From Aliirhizobium wenxiniae (lineage in GTDB: Bacteria > Pseudomonadota > Alphaproteobacteria > Rhizobiales > Rhizobiaceae), in contig NZ_JACHEG010000001.1 in NCBI RefSeq assembly GCF_014201355.1, forward strand, positions 1,302,001-1,366,000: a stretch of 64,000 nucleotides of DNA, written 5' to 3'. This document shows positions 32,644 through 41,942 of the stretch, one piece after another. Numbering within the stretch: position 1 is the stretch's first letter; every line of letters starts with the position of its first letter. A program made the translations under genes and the position numbers. The notes beneath the pieces are model-generated. The model had not been told where the DNA came from. It was given only the letters and a program-made list of their open reading frames with translations, and ran no database searches.

Positions 32644-34128
32644 ATGTTCGCATTCGGCATAATGCCGCCAGCCATGTTCCTGGGCATGATCATCTTCATG
32701 CTTTACGGTTTTCCGGTCGCCTTCTCCCTGTCGGCAGTCGGCCTGTTTTTCGGCCTTCTCGGCATCGCCACCGGCCATTTCGACTTCGCCTTCCTGCAAG
32801 CGCTACCGCTGCGCATTTTCGGCATCGTCTCCAACGACCTGTTGCTTGCCATCCCGTTCTTCACCTTCATGGGTGCAATCCTCGAACGCTGCGGCCTTGC
32901 GGAGGATCTGTTGGAAGGCACGGGCAAGCTGTTCGGCGCCATACCGGGCGGCCTTGCCTATGCGGTCATCATCGTCGGCGCCATTCTCGGCGCAATCACC
33001 GGCACGGTCGCGGCATCGGTTATCACCATGGGCGTGATCTCGCTGCCGATCATGCTGAAATACGGCTATAATCCGCGGCTCGCAACCGGCGTCATCGCGG
33101 CATCAGGCACGATCACGCAGGTCATCCCGCCATCTCTCGTTCTCATCGTGCTTGCAGACCAGCTCGGCCGTTCGGTCGGCGACATGTATCTCGGCGCGAT
33201 CGGGCCCTCGATCCTGCAGGTCCTGATCTTCCTCGGCTTCATCTTCGTCCTGTCGATCGTCCGCCCGAAGGATGTCCCGCCTCTGCCACCGGAAGCGCGT
33301 GGCGAGCTGAATGCAGCTCTCGTCATCCGCGTCCTCTGGGGCATGGTTCCGTCGATCGTGCTGATCTTCCTCGTGCTCGGGACGCTGTTCCTAGGTCTTG
33401 CGACCCCGACGGAAGCCGGTGCTCTCGGCGTCGTCGGCGCTATGGTACTTGCCGCCCTGCATCGTCGCCTGACCTGGGATCTGATCAAGCAGGCCATGCA
33501 TTCCACCATGACAATCACCTCCATGGTGGTCTTCATTCTGGTCGGCGCCACCTGCTTCAGCCTGGTCTTCCAGGGCATGGATGGTGGCCTGTGGATCGAG
33601 CATCTGCTGTCTCACATTCCCGGCGGCGCGCTCGGCTTCCTGATCTTCGTCAACATCTTCATCTTCTTTCTGGCGTTCTTCCTCGATTTCTTCGAAATCG
33701 CCTTCATCGTCCTGCCGCTTCTGGCGCCTGTCGCCCAGTCGCTCGGCATCGACCTGATCTGGTTCGGCGTCCTGCTCTGCGTCAACATGCAGACGAGCTT
33801 CATGCACCCGCCCTTCGGCTTTGCACTCTTCTACCTGCGCTCGATTGCGCCGAAGACGGTCAAGACCAAGGATATCTATCTCGGCGCCATCCCGTGGCTC
33901 GGCATGCAGTTGATCCTCGTCGCCATCATCATCTTCTGGCCGGAATCCGTCACCTACTGGCTGGACAAGGCACCGGATGTGGATTTGAACACGATCAAGA
34001 TCGAGGTTCCGGGCTTTGGCAATGACAGCGGCGGGAGTGGCATGCCGAATTTCGGCCTGCCGCCCATGGACGGCGCGCCGGCCCAGCCTGCGGCTCCTAA
34101 TCTGTCCGAACCACCGAAATTCAACTGA
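32644..34128 (+). CDS. dctM: TRAP transporter large permease (DctM family)
   Basis: This 494-residue protein has about 12 membrane segments and hallmark DctM motifs: AIPGGLAYAVIIVGAILGAITGT and SGTITQVIPPSLVLIVLAD. It also has FLDFFEIAFIVLPL and QTSFMHPPFGFALFYLRS. It ends in a roughly 45-residue soluble tail rich in Gly and Pro (NDSGGSGMPNFGLPP) that is longer than usual. It forms the translocating unit with DctQ. A terminator follows immediately. Confidence 0.93.
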   Translation: MFAFGIMPPAMFLGMIIFMLYGFPVAFSLSAVGLFFGLLGIATGHFDFAFLQALPLRIFGIVSNDLLLAIPFFTFMGAILERCGLAEDLLEGTGKLFGAIPGGLAYAVIIVGAILGAITGTVAASVITMGVISLPIMLKYGYNPRLATGVIAASGTITQVIPPSLVLIVLADQLGRSVGDMYLGAIGPSILQVLIFLGFIFVLSIVRPKDVPPLPPEARGELNAALVIRVLWGMVPSIVLIFLVLGTLFLGLATPTEAGALGVVGAMVLAALHRRLTWDLIKQAMHSTMTITSMVVFILVGATCFSLVFQGMDGGLWIEHLLSHIPGGALGFLIFVNIFIFFLAFFLDFFEIAFIVLPLLAPVAQSLGIDLIWFGVLLCVNMQTSFMHPPFGFALFYLRSIAPKTVKTKDIYLGAIPWLGMQLILVAIIIFWPESVTYWLDKAPDVDLNTIKIEVPGFGNDSGGSGMPNFGLPPMDGAPAQPAAPNLSEPPKFN

Positions 34129-34131
34129 CGT

Positions 34132-34162
34132 AAAAGGCCCGGCATCAAACCGGGCCTTTTTT
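34132..34162 (+). terminator. Terminator after dctM
   Basis: An 11-bp stem (AAAAGGCCCGG at 34132-34142 with CCGGGCCTTTT at 34150-34160) is followed by a T-run. It begins 3 nt after the dctM stop. Confidence 0.88.
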
Positions 34163-34169
34163 ATCTGGA

Positions 34170-34201
34170 ACGAAGAAACCCCGAAGCCTGGCTCCGGGGT
34201 T
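34170..34201 (-). terminator. Terminator after the TRAP binding-protein gene
   Basis: A stem of about 11 bp with one mismatch (AACCCCG at 34177-34183 pairing with CGGGGTT at 34195-34201, plus inner AGCC/GGCT) reads into TTTCTTC on the minus strand. It sits 30 nt after the binding-protein stop, tail to tail with the dctM terminator. Confidence 0.7.
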
Positions 34202-34230
34202 GAATTACTATCAAGACCAAAGGCCGATGA

Positions 34231-35391
<1,161 letters not shown>

Positions 35392-35584
35392 TCATCGATG
35401 AGGTAAACATGTTGCCTAAAGGCTTGCAAGCGAGGGGAAACGCAAACGAGGGGTTGAAGCGCCAATAACGAATTAGACTTTCGTCTGTAATGTTCGAAAC
35501 TCTAATTATAAATTGTTTTCAGCAGGATATGCCCATTATTTCGGCAGCCACAGTTTTATTCAGGAAGCTCCGTACTGGATACAC

Positions 35585-35725
35585 TTACCCGTGGAGAAAC
35601 TTCTCACTGTCTGCGGCATGCTTGCTCCGCTGCACACGAATGAAATCACGTGGAATGACATAGGCACCGGCCAGCCACCAGAGAATGACAAGGCCAGCGA
35701 CATAGGGCGAAAGAGCGGCAAACAT
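35585..35725 (-). CDS. Small single-pass membrane protein (46 aa), unknown
   Basis: The ATG at 35725 has an excellent ribosome-binding site (AAGGAGA, 7 nt spacing). It encodes MFAALSPYVAGLVILWWLAGAYVI followed by a basic tail (PRDFIRVQRSKHAAD). This is one membrane helix with a positively charged end, the layout of small membrane regulators or subunits. I do not recognise a family, and coding is inferred mainly from the ribosome-binding site and helix. It stands alone about 250 nt upstream of the TRAP binding-protein gene on the same strand. Confidence 0.5.
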   Translation of the reverse strand: MFAALSPYVAGLVILWWLAGAYVIPRDFIRVQRSKHAADSEKFLHG

Positions 35726-35944
35726 GAGAGGTCTCCTTTTGATTGGACCACCTGTAGCCTCCTCCCGAAGAGCAGACCGCTTCATGACATAGCTCAAGAA
35801 ATGAGAAGATAATTTGGGCGGGGACGCCATAGGTCCTTGCATCTATTTCTCGTCACACAGCGACTGGTTTTGCCACCTCAAATCCTCTAGCAATTGGCAG
35901 CGTTCTCTGTTTCTCTGGCTTCGTCTCATCAATTCGGAACCACC

Positions 35945-36733
35945 ATGGCCTCTCATCTGCCGAAATCCATCGTCGCCGTCCCTGCCGATATTCGTGACAT
36001 CGGAGGTGCCATCTGGCACGCCGCCCCGAACCAGTATGTGTCGGCTGCGCTGAAAGTGGCCGATGTCATGTCCTTCATCGTGCCGGCTTTCGAAACAGGC
36101 AATGATGCCGATGCCATTCTCGACCGGGTTGACGGCGTTCTGATTTCCGGCGCGCTCAGCAACGTTCACCCGTCGCTTTATGGCAGGCAAGCCACCGAAG
36201 CGGACGGCCCGTTCGATCCAGGCCGCGACGCGACCTCCCTGCCGCTCATCCGTCGTGCGATCGACCGCGGCATTCCGCTTCTCGCAATCTGCCGCGGCAT
36301 TCAGGAACTGAACGTTGCACTCGGCGGAACGCTGGCAAGCGAAATCCAGGACCAGCCCGGCATCTGGGATCACCGTTCGCCGGAGGTATCGGATCGCGAC
36401 GAAAAATTCGCCATTCGCCAGCCAGTGATAGTCGCCGAAGGCGGATGCATCGCCCGTTACCTCGGCACTGCTGGCGAAGTGCAGGTCAATTCGCTGCACC
36501 GCCAGGCCATTTCCGAGACGGCGCCCAGACTGCAGGTCGAGGCCCGCGCCGAAGACGGCACGGTCGAAGCCGTTTCGGTTATAGATGCCAAGAGTTTCGC
36601 CGTTGGCGTGCAATGGCACCCGGAATATTGGGCCGAAACGGATGCACCATCCCGCGCCCTCTTCGAAGCTTTCGGCGATGCCGTTCGCGCCTATGTAGCC
36701 TTCAAGGCAACACCCGCTGGCGCGGCCGCATAA
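35945..36733 (+). CDS. Gamma-glutamyl-gamma-aminobutyrate hydrolase family protein (PuuD-like)
   Basis: This 262-residue class I glutamine-amidotransferase-like hydrolase has the nucleophile Cys116 in LLAICRGIQELNVALGG, followed by His225 and Glu227 in GVQWHPEYW. That triad is the PuuD/peptidase C26 arrangement used in putrescine breakdown or for cleaving gamma-glutamyl compounds. The ATG at 35945 fits the family N-terminus; the frame is open 17 codons upstream but without signal features. It ends 6 nt from the convergent LacI-family gene. No other puu genes are adjacent. Confidence 0.87.
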   Translation: MASHLPKSIVAVPADIRDIGGAIWHAAPNQYVSAALKVADVMSFIVPAFETGNDADAILDRVDGVLISGALSNVHPSLYGRQATEADGPFDPGRDATSLPLIRRAIDRGIPLLAICRGIQELNVALGGTLASEIQDQPGIWDHRSPEVSDRDEKFAIRQPVIVAEGGCIARYLGTAGEVQVNSLHRQAISETAPRLQVEARAEDGTVEAVSVIDAKSFAVGVQWHPEYWAETDAPSRALFEAFGDAVRAYVAFKATPAGAAA

Positions 36734-36739
36734 TTCGCC

Positions 36740-37777
36740 TTACGCTTTGGCGAGATCGCGAAGCGGCTTGTAGGGCGATGTCGACTGGCGGATGCGCATT
36801 TCCGGCTTGATAAGGTGTAGGCCATCCGGCTCGTGGCTTCCGGCCAGACGGTCAAGCAGCGCACGTGCCGCAAGCCGACCGACATCCGCCTGCTGGTTGG
36901 AAACGGTCGTCAGAGACGGCGTCGAAATCGACGCCTGCTCCAGATCGTCGTAGCCGGTGACGGAAATGTCCTGCCCAGGAATGAGCCCTGCACGGGCAAT
37001 ACCGTTCATCAGGCCAATTGCCACGAGATCGTTCCAACAGACGGCCGCCGTCGGCTTCTGCGGCAACGACAGGAAGTTCACGGCTGCTTCGAAGCCGCCC
37101 TGCATGGTGCGAGGACCGGGAATGCGAAGGCCGGGATCAACATCGATATTGGCCTTGCGCAGCGCGTCGACATAACCCTGATACCGGTCGCGGCCGGTGG
37201 AGGTCTGATCCGTACCGCCGATCATCGCAATGACCCGATGGCCAAGCCCGATCAGGTGGTTTGTTGCAAGCGAGATGCCGTAGCTGTCGTCGCCACGATA
37301 GGTCGGCAGGTCGACGCCATCCATCGTACGGGCAACCAGAATGGCCGGCATGCCGTTCTGCTCCGCAAGCCTGATATCCTCGACCGGCGTACCGATCGCC
37401 GGCGACATGATAACGCCGTCACCACCCAGCTGCAGCAGCGTCTCGATGAAGGTGCGCTGCTTCTCGACCGAGTCGTAATGATTGGAGAGAATGAATGTAT
37501 GGCTGCTGCGATCGAGCTCGGTCTCGATCGCCTTGAGGATTTCACCATAAAACGGGTTCATCACGTCATGCACGACGACGCCGATAATGCCCGAACGCGA
37601 GGTTCTGAGGCTGGCTGCCCGGCGATTGTAGATATAGCCGAGAGCGCGTGCCTGCTCCTTGATCTTGTCGCGCGTTTCGGCTGCGACGAGCGGGCTGTCA
37701 CGGAGCGCCAGCGAAATTGTTGCAGTCGAAAGTCCCAGGCTGTCTGCGATCGTAGAAAGCTTCACCTTCTGCGCCAT
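36740..37777 (-). CDS. LacI-family transcriptional regulator
   Basis: This 345-residue regulator has an N-terminal LacI helix-turn-helix (KLSTIADSLGLSTATISLAL), a hinge helix region, and a periplasmic-binding-protein-like effector domain (SGIIGVVVHDVMNPFYGEIL, ISVTGYDDLEQASISTPSLTT). The effector is probably a sugar, but no sugar transporter is adjacent, so the target genes cannot be inferred. An inverted repeat upstream (37824-37865) is a candidate autoregulatory site. Confidence 0.93.
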   Translation of the reverse strand: MAQKVKLSTIADSLGLSTATISLALRDSPLVAAETRDKIKEQARALGYIYNRRAASLRTSRSGIIGVVVHDVMNPFYGEILKAIETELDRSSHTFILSNHYDSVEKQRTFIETLLQLGGDGVIMSPAIGTPVEDIRLAEQNGMPAILVARTMDGVDLPTYRGDDSYGISLATNHLIGLGHRVIAMIGGTDQTSTGRDRYQGYVDALRKANIDVDPGLRIPGPRTMQGGFEAAVNFLSLPQKPTAAVCWNDLVAIGLMNGIARAGLIPGQDISVTGYDDLEQASISTPSLTTVSNQQADVGRLAARALLDRLAGSHEPDGLHLIKPEMRIRQSTSPYKPLRDLAKA

Positions 37778-37823
37778 AACCCCTCCGGATTGCTTTTCTT
37801 GAAAGCCGGTTTCTGGCGCCGGC

Positions 37824-37865
37824 CTTGCAAACTAAAATTTTTAAATAAACAATTTAATTTGCAAG
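37824..37865. promoter_or_regulatory. Inverted repeat upstream of the LacI-family gene
   Basis: CTTGCAAA (37824-37831) and TTTGCAAG (37858-37865) form perfect 8-bp arms around a very AT-rich core. They lie 47-88 nt before the regulator start codon. The position fits a promoter with a looped or autoregulatory operator. Confidence 0.4.
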
Positions 37866-37896
37866 CACAATAGGCGGGGAATGGGCCGAAGGCCCG

Positions 37897-38391
37897 TCAG
37901 TCTTCGTCGGCTTCCGGCTGCAGGTTGTGTTCCACAGCCCTCAGCAGCTTCAAAAGCGTGCGCACTTCCTTGTCGGAAAAACCCCGCACGGCCATCGCGC
38001 CGCAATCTGCAACGGATTGGCCAATCGACTCGACGCTCTTCAGGCCATTTTCCGTGAGATGAACCTTGGTGAGCCGTCCGTCGTGGCCATCAGCCCTGCG
38101 CTCGACGAAACCTTGCGCCTCCATGCGCCCGATCGTGCGGGTCATGGTCGGCGCTTTCACGCCGAGCCGCGCGGCCAGCTGACCGGGTGTCTGCCCGTCA
38201 TCTTCCGAAAGCGCGAGGATAACCCCGTCCTGGCCGGCATAAAGGCCGCTATCGGAAATGCTGCGGCTGAGCGCAGTACGAACCGAGCGGGCGGCCTGAG
38301 TGATCGCCGGTGCGAGATCAGCCGCCGAAAGAGCTGCAAGCTCCTTCTTCTTCCCGGATTTCGCTTTCTTCTCGCCCTTTTTCTTGCTCAT
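37897..38391 (-). CDS. MarR-family transcriptional regulator
   Basis: From the ATG at 38391 (AGGG upstream) the protein has 164 residues. A lysine-rich N-terminal extension (SKKKGEKKAKSGKKKE) precedes a winged-helix domain with TPGQLAARLGVKAPTMTRTIGRMEAQGFVERR and the wing DGHDGRLTKVHLTENG. MarR proteins bind as dimers and usually respond to small aromatic or oxidant ligands. It is divergent from the creatininase-family gene (82 nt between starts), a likely regulatory target. Confidence 0.88.
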   Translation of the reverse strand: MSKKKGEKKAKSGKKKELAALSAADLAPAITQAARSVRTALSRSISDSGLYAGQDGVILALSEDDGQTPGQLAARLGVKAPTMTRTIGRMEAQGFVERRADGHDGRLTKVHLTENGLKSVESIGQSVADCGAMAVRGFSDKEVRTLLKLLRAVEHNLQPEADED

Positions 38392-38473
38392 CGGCCCTGC
38401 CCGCTTTGCTTGGTGAAGGTCGTCATTATAGTAGTGTGTGCTATCCATAACGAAACCCGGAAACCACCGCCAG

Positions 38474-39265
38474 ATGTCGCATCCCAAACCGCGCTTTTGT
38501 GACAATGATCAGACACTTGCGTCCACAGAAAGACGCGATTGGATCGCGGTACTGCCGCTTGGCGCTCACGAACAGCACGGTCCGCACCTGCCTTTCGACA
38601 CCGATACGCTGATCGCGGAAGGTCTCGTGCAACGACTCATCCCGAAAATCCCGGCGACACTCCCTGTCACTTTTCTGCCCGCCGAGCCTGTCGGATATTC
38701 GGTCGAACACATGGACGTGGCGGGAACCCGGTCTCTTGCATTCGACGAAGCAGTCAACCGGTGGCTCGGCATTGCCGAAGACATGAACCGCCAGGGGATC
38801 AAGAAATTCGTCATGCTGAATGCCCATGGCGGCAACTCACCGCTGATGACGATCGTCGCGACCGAGGCCCGCATCCGGTTCAACATGCTGGCCGTCGCCA
38901 CCAGCTGGACACGCTTCGGACAGCCCTCGGGCTGGATCAGTCCCGAAGACAAGGCAATCGACATCCACGGCGGCGACATCGAGACTTCCGTCATGCTGTC
39001 ACTATGGCCGGACAAGGTGGATATGGCAAAGGCCGAGGCCTTCACCTCCCGCCAGTCCGACCTCGCTCGCGATTTCACTCACCTGCGCGCCTATGGCCCG
39101 CATGCCTTCGGCTGGAAGATGTCGGATCTCAATCCCATCGGCGTCGCCGGCAATGCGTCGGTCGCGACGGCAGAGCGTGGCGAACAGCTTGTGGCGCATG
39201 CGGTGAAGGGAATTATCGAGCTGCTGGAGGATGTGGCGGAGTTTGATGTCGAAAATTTAAGATAG
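38474..39265 (+). CDS. Creatininase-family amidohydrolase
   Basis: This 263-residue protein carries the family metal-binding motifs: LPLGAHEQHGPHLPFDTDT near residue 30, NAHGGN in the middle, and IDIHGGDIETSVML. Members are Zn/Mn amidohydrolases acting on creatinine or on formamide-containing cofactor precursors (MftE, formamidopyrimidine hydrolases). The substrate here is not evident. The ATG at 38474 was chosen by family length. It is divergent from the MarR-family gene. Confidence 0.88.
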   Translation: MSHPKPRFCDNDQTLASTERRDWIAVLPLGAHEQHGPHLPFDTDTLIAEGLVQRLIPKIPATLPVTFLPAEPVGYSVEHMDVAGTRSLAFDEAVNRWLGIAEDMNRQGIKKFVMLNAHGGNSPLMTIVATEARIRFNMLAVATSWTRFGQPSGWISPEDKAIDIHGGDIETSVMLSLWPDKVDMAKAEAFTSRQSDLARDFTHLRAYGPHAFGWKMSDLNPIGVAGNASVATAERGEQLVAHAVKGIIELLEDVAEFDVENLR

Positions 39266-39292
39266 CGCTGCGCACAGACGCATCGTCCTGAC

Positions 39293-39310
39293 GTGATTTT
39301 ATAACATCGA
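39293..39310 (+). promoter_or_regulatory. Possible Zur-like box upstream of the zinc GTPase gene
   Basis: The site GTGATTTTATAACATCGA resembles the rhizobial Zur pattern GTTATGTTATAACATAAC, agreeing by eye at about 13 of 18 positions, mostly in the core TTATAACAT. It lies about 105 nt before the start codon. The pattern was recalled from knowledge of Zur regulons, so the call is tentative. Confidence 0.35.
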
Positions 39311-39414
39311 AACCCTTTGAACTCGTTCCGCCTTGCCCTTATATGGAGCGGACGATTTCTGGCGCCCCATGCCAATGCCATTCGGCGCAAGCCTTTAACC
39401 TTCGAGGTTTCCCT

Positions 39415-40584
39415 ATGACCGACCAGACCACCGAAGCTCAAGCAGCAAAGCCCATTCCCGTCACCGTGCTGACCGGATATCTCGGCGCCGGCAAGACGAC
39501 GCTTCTCAACCGTATCCTCTCCGAAAGCCACGGCAAGAAATACGCCGTCATCGTCAACGAATTCGGCGAGATCGGCATCGACAACGATCTGATCGTCGAG
39601 TCGGACGAAGAAATCTACGAGATGAACAATGGCTGCGTCTGCTGCACGGTGCGCGGCGACCTGATCCGCGTCGTGGAAGGCCTGATGCGCCGCCCGGGCC
39701 GTTTCGACGGCATCATCGTCGAGACGACCGGCCTTGCCGACCCGGTCCCGGTCGCCCAGACCTTCTTCATGGATGACGACGTCCGCGCCAAGACCGAACT
39801 CGATGCCGTGGTCGCGCTCGTCGATGCCAAGCACCTGCCGCTGCGCCTCAAGGACAGCCGTGAGGCCGAAGACCAGATCGCCTTTGCCGACGTCGTTCTC
39901 ATCAACAAGACCGATCTCGTCACGCCGGAAGAACTGGCGATCGTCGAGGATGTCGTGCGCGCCATCAATCCGACGGCTCGCATCTACAAGACCAGCCGCT
40001 CCGGTGTTGATCTGTCTCGCGTGCTTGATCAGGGCGCATTCAATCTGGAGCGTGCGCTCGAAAACGACCCGCACTTCCTCGATCATGACCATGAAGATCA
40101 CGTCTGCGGTCCGGACTGCGATCACGACCACCATCACCACGGCCACGATCACCACCATCACGATCATGACCACACCTGCGGCCCTGATTGCGGACACGAT
40201 CATCACCATGATCACGGCCACCACCATGGGCACCACCATGGCCATCATGATTCCATGTCGCCGATCCACGACATCACGGTGAAGTCTATCTCGCTGCGTG
40301 GCGGTGAAATGAACCCGGATCGTTTCTTCCCCTGGGTTCAGAAAATCACCCAGACGGAAGGCCCGAACATCCTGCGCTTGAAGGGCATCATCGCCTTCGC
40401 CGGTGATGAGGAGCGTTATGTGGTCCAGGGCGTGCACATGATCGTCGAAGGCGATCACCAGCGTCCGTGGAAGGATGGCGAAAAGCGCGAAAGCCGCCTC
40501 GTCTTCATCGGTCGCAATCTGGATTTCGCCAAGATCGAGCAGAGCTTCCTCGCCTGCCAGGCGACCGCCAAGACACCGGCCTGA
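39415..40584 (+). CDS. CobW/ZNG1-type zinc GTPase metallochaperone with His-rich loop
   Basis: This 389-residue GTPase has Walker [10 protein letters not shown] (21-29), the metal-binding GCVCC motif (73-77), NKTD (164-167), and a CobW C-terminal domain. Between the domains, residues 223-278 form a His/Asp-rich loop with about 28 histidines and two CGPDC cysteine motifs. The CxCC motif plus His-rich loop is typical of G3E proteins that deliver zinc under limitation. The start at 39415 matches the family N-terminus. The WD40 gene downstream and a possible Zur box upstream support a zinc role. Confidence 0.9.
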   Translation: MTDQTTEAQAAKPIPVTVLTGYLGAGKTTLLNRILSESHGKKYAVIVNEFGEIGIDNDLIVESDEEIYEMNNGCVCCTVRGDLIRVVEGLMRRPGRFDGIIVETTGLADPVPVAQTFFMDDDVRAKTELDAVVALVDAKHLPLRLKDSREAEDQIAFADVVLINKTDLVTPEELAIVEDVVRAINPTARIYKTSRSGVDLSRVLDQGAFNLERALENDPHFLDHDHEDHVCGPDCDHDHHHHGHDHHHHDHDHTCGPDCGHDHHHDHGHHHGHHHGHHDSMSPIHDITVKSISLRGGEMNPDRFFPWVQKITQTEGPNILRLKGIIAFAGDEERYVVQGVHMIVEGDHQRPWKDGEKRESRLVFIGRNLDFAKIEQSFLACQATAKTPA

Positions 40585-40614
40585 CATCGGCTGCAGATTT
40601 CAATATAGACAAAC

Positions 40615-40634
40615 GGGCGTCGGAAGCGGCGCCC
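40615..40634 (+). promoter_or_regulatory. Hairpin between the zinc GTPase gene and the WD40 gene
   Basis: GGGCGTCG (40615-40622) pairs with CGGCGCCC (40627-40634), with one G-T wobble and a GAAG tetraloop. No T-run follows. It may stabilise the upstream mRNA or attenuate expression of the WD40 gene. Confidence 0.4.
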
Positions 40635-40643
40635 GAAAACCAT

Positions 40644-40682
40644 ATGGATAATAAAACAATGTCCCGAATGATGGCCGCCTGA
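40644..40682 (+). CDS. 12-codon upstream ORF overlapping the WD40 start
   Basis: The frame ATG GAT AAT AAA ACA ATG ... GCC TGA encodes MDNKTMSRMMAA. Its TGA (40680-40682) overlaps the WD40 gene ATG (40682) as TGATG. It is too short to assign a function. The overlap is the arrangement used for translational coupling. No strong ribosome-binding site precedes it, so whether it is translated is uncertain. Confidence 0.3.
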   Translation: MDNKTMSRMMAA

Positions 40683-41668
40683 TGCCGACAGTTGCACCGC
40701 TCGATATTGAAGGCCACGTCGTTTCCACGCATTTTCTGGGCGACATTCCCTTTTTCGCCACCGCTGCAGGCACCATTCATCGCCTCGATGGCGGTGAAAA
40801 GGTCACGCAAGCGCATCAGGGGCTTCTGACCTGCATTCGCGATCCCTTCAGCGCCACCCTGCTTTCGGGCGGCGAAGACGGCAAGGTTGTGCGCATCGGC
40901 CATGACGGCGAAACGACCGTACTTGCAGAAGTGCCGCGCAAATGGATCAGCGTCATCGCTGGCGGTCCGCAGAATGCCGTTGCCTATGCCGTCGGCAAGA
41001 CGAGCGTCGTGAGACAGGGCGATGGTTCGGTCAAGGAATTCACTGAGGAGCGAAGTGTCGAGGGCATCGCCTTCGCCAACAAGGGCCTCCGGATCGCCGC
41101 CGCCCGCTATAACGGCGTCTCGCTGCACTGGGTCGGCACCAACGCACCGGCAGCCGATCTGGACTGGAAAGGTGCCCATACCGGCGTCACCTTCTCCCCT
41201 GACGGCCGTTTCCTCGTCACCACGATGCAGGAAAACGCGCTGCATGGCTGGAAGCTCGACGGCAAGGCCGGCGAAAACCGCCACATGCGCATGACCGGTT
41301 ATCCCGCCAAGGTGAAATCACTGTCCTGGTCGGTAAAGGGCAAGTGGCTTGCCTCTTCGGGCGCTCCTGCCGCCATCGTCTGGCCCTTCTCGTCGAAGGA
41401 CGGCCCGATGGGCAAGGCGCCGCTGGAACTCGGCACCCGCGCCAATATCATGGTCACCCAGGTCGCCTTCCACCCTGCGGAAGAAGTTCTCGCCATCGGC
41501 TTCATCGACGGCATGATCCTCGGTGTCAGGATCGCCGACGAGAAGGAAGCGCTGCTACGACGTCCGGGCAAGGGCGCGATCACCGGCCTGAGCTGGAGCG
41601 CCAGTGGCAAGCTTCTCTCCTTCGCGTCTGAAGCTGGCGATTGCGGCGTGATCGACATCAGCGCATAG
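40682..41668 (+). CDS. WD40-repeat beta-propeller protein
   Basis: This 328-residue protein consists of degenerate WD40 blades with recurring motifs: LLSGGEDGKVVRIG, VTFSPDGRFLVTTMQENALHGW, VKSLSWSVKGKWLASSG and ITGLSWSASGKLLSFAS. There is no signal peptide. It is predicted to be a cytoplasmic scaffold or binding propeller. It follows the zinc GTPase gene by about 100 nt and probably shares its transcript, suggesting a role in metal delivery or as a client. That link is inferred from context. Confidence 0.82.
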   Translation: MPTVAPLDIEGHVVSTHFLGDIPFFATAAGTIHRLDGGEKVTQAHQGLLTCIRDPFSATLLSGGEDGKVVRIGHDGETTVLAEVPRKWISVIAGGPQNAVAYAVGKTSVVRQGDGSVKEFTEERSVEGIAFANKGLRIAAARYNGVSLHWVGTNAPAADLDWKGAHTGVTFSPDGRFLVTTMQENALHGWKLDGKAGENRHMRMTGYPAKVKSLSWSVKGKWLASSGAPAAIVWPFSSKDGPMGKAPLELGTRANIMVTQVAFHPAEEVLAIGFIDGMILGVRIADEKEALLRRPGKGAITGLSWSASGKLLSFASEAGDCGVIDISA

Positions 41669-41699
41669 CTCCTCGCGGGGCCAGAATAACAGCAAAGAA

Positions 41700-41729
41700 T
41701 GGGTGGGGGCTCCATACTTCCCCCACCCA
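41700..41729. terminator. Hairpin between convergent WD40 and serine hydrolase genes
   Basis: A perfect 10-bp stem, TGGGTGGGGG at 41700-41709 with CCCCCACCCA at 41720-41729, lies 31 nt after the WD40 stop. The T-run is weak in both directions (TTCTTT on the minus strand), so it may act as a 3'-end stabiliser. The rest of 41730-41942 shows nothing recognisable. Confidence 0.5.
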
Positions 41730-41942
41730 CCCCACGGGAAAGCGTCGGCCCACGCTAATGACGTGAGGCCGGTGTTGCTCCCGGAGAGGAATTCGAGAAC
41801 CAATCGCAGCCAGTTTACTCGCTTTGGTTGTGAATTCACTCTTAATATTAGGCACAGATAATGCAACGAAATGCCCGCTGCATGATGAACAAGTAACCCT
41901 AATATTCCGGCTTTCATTCGATATTGATCTGTAGAATAGCGA

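Noticed and set aside
40078..40260. Short tandem CACCATG/CATCAC-like DNA repeats
   Set aside because: They encode the His-rich loop of the GTPase. They are not a CRISPR array: units are only a few bases and there are no unique spacers.
39091..40587. 498-codon open frame on the minus strand
   Set aside because: It is antisense to the zinc GTPase gene. Its hydrophobic Val/Met/Ile-rich stretch is just the complement of the His/Asp-rich loop.
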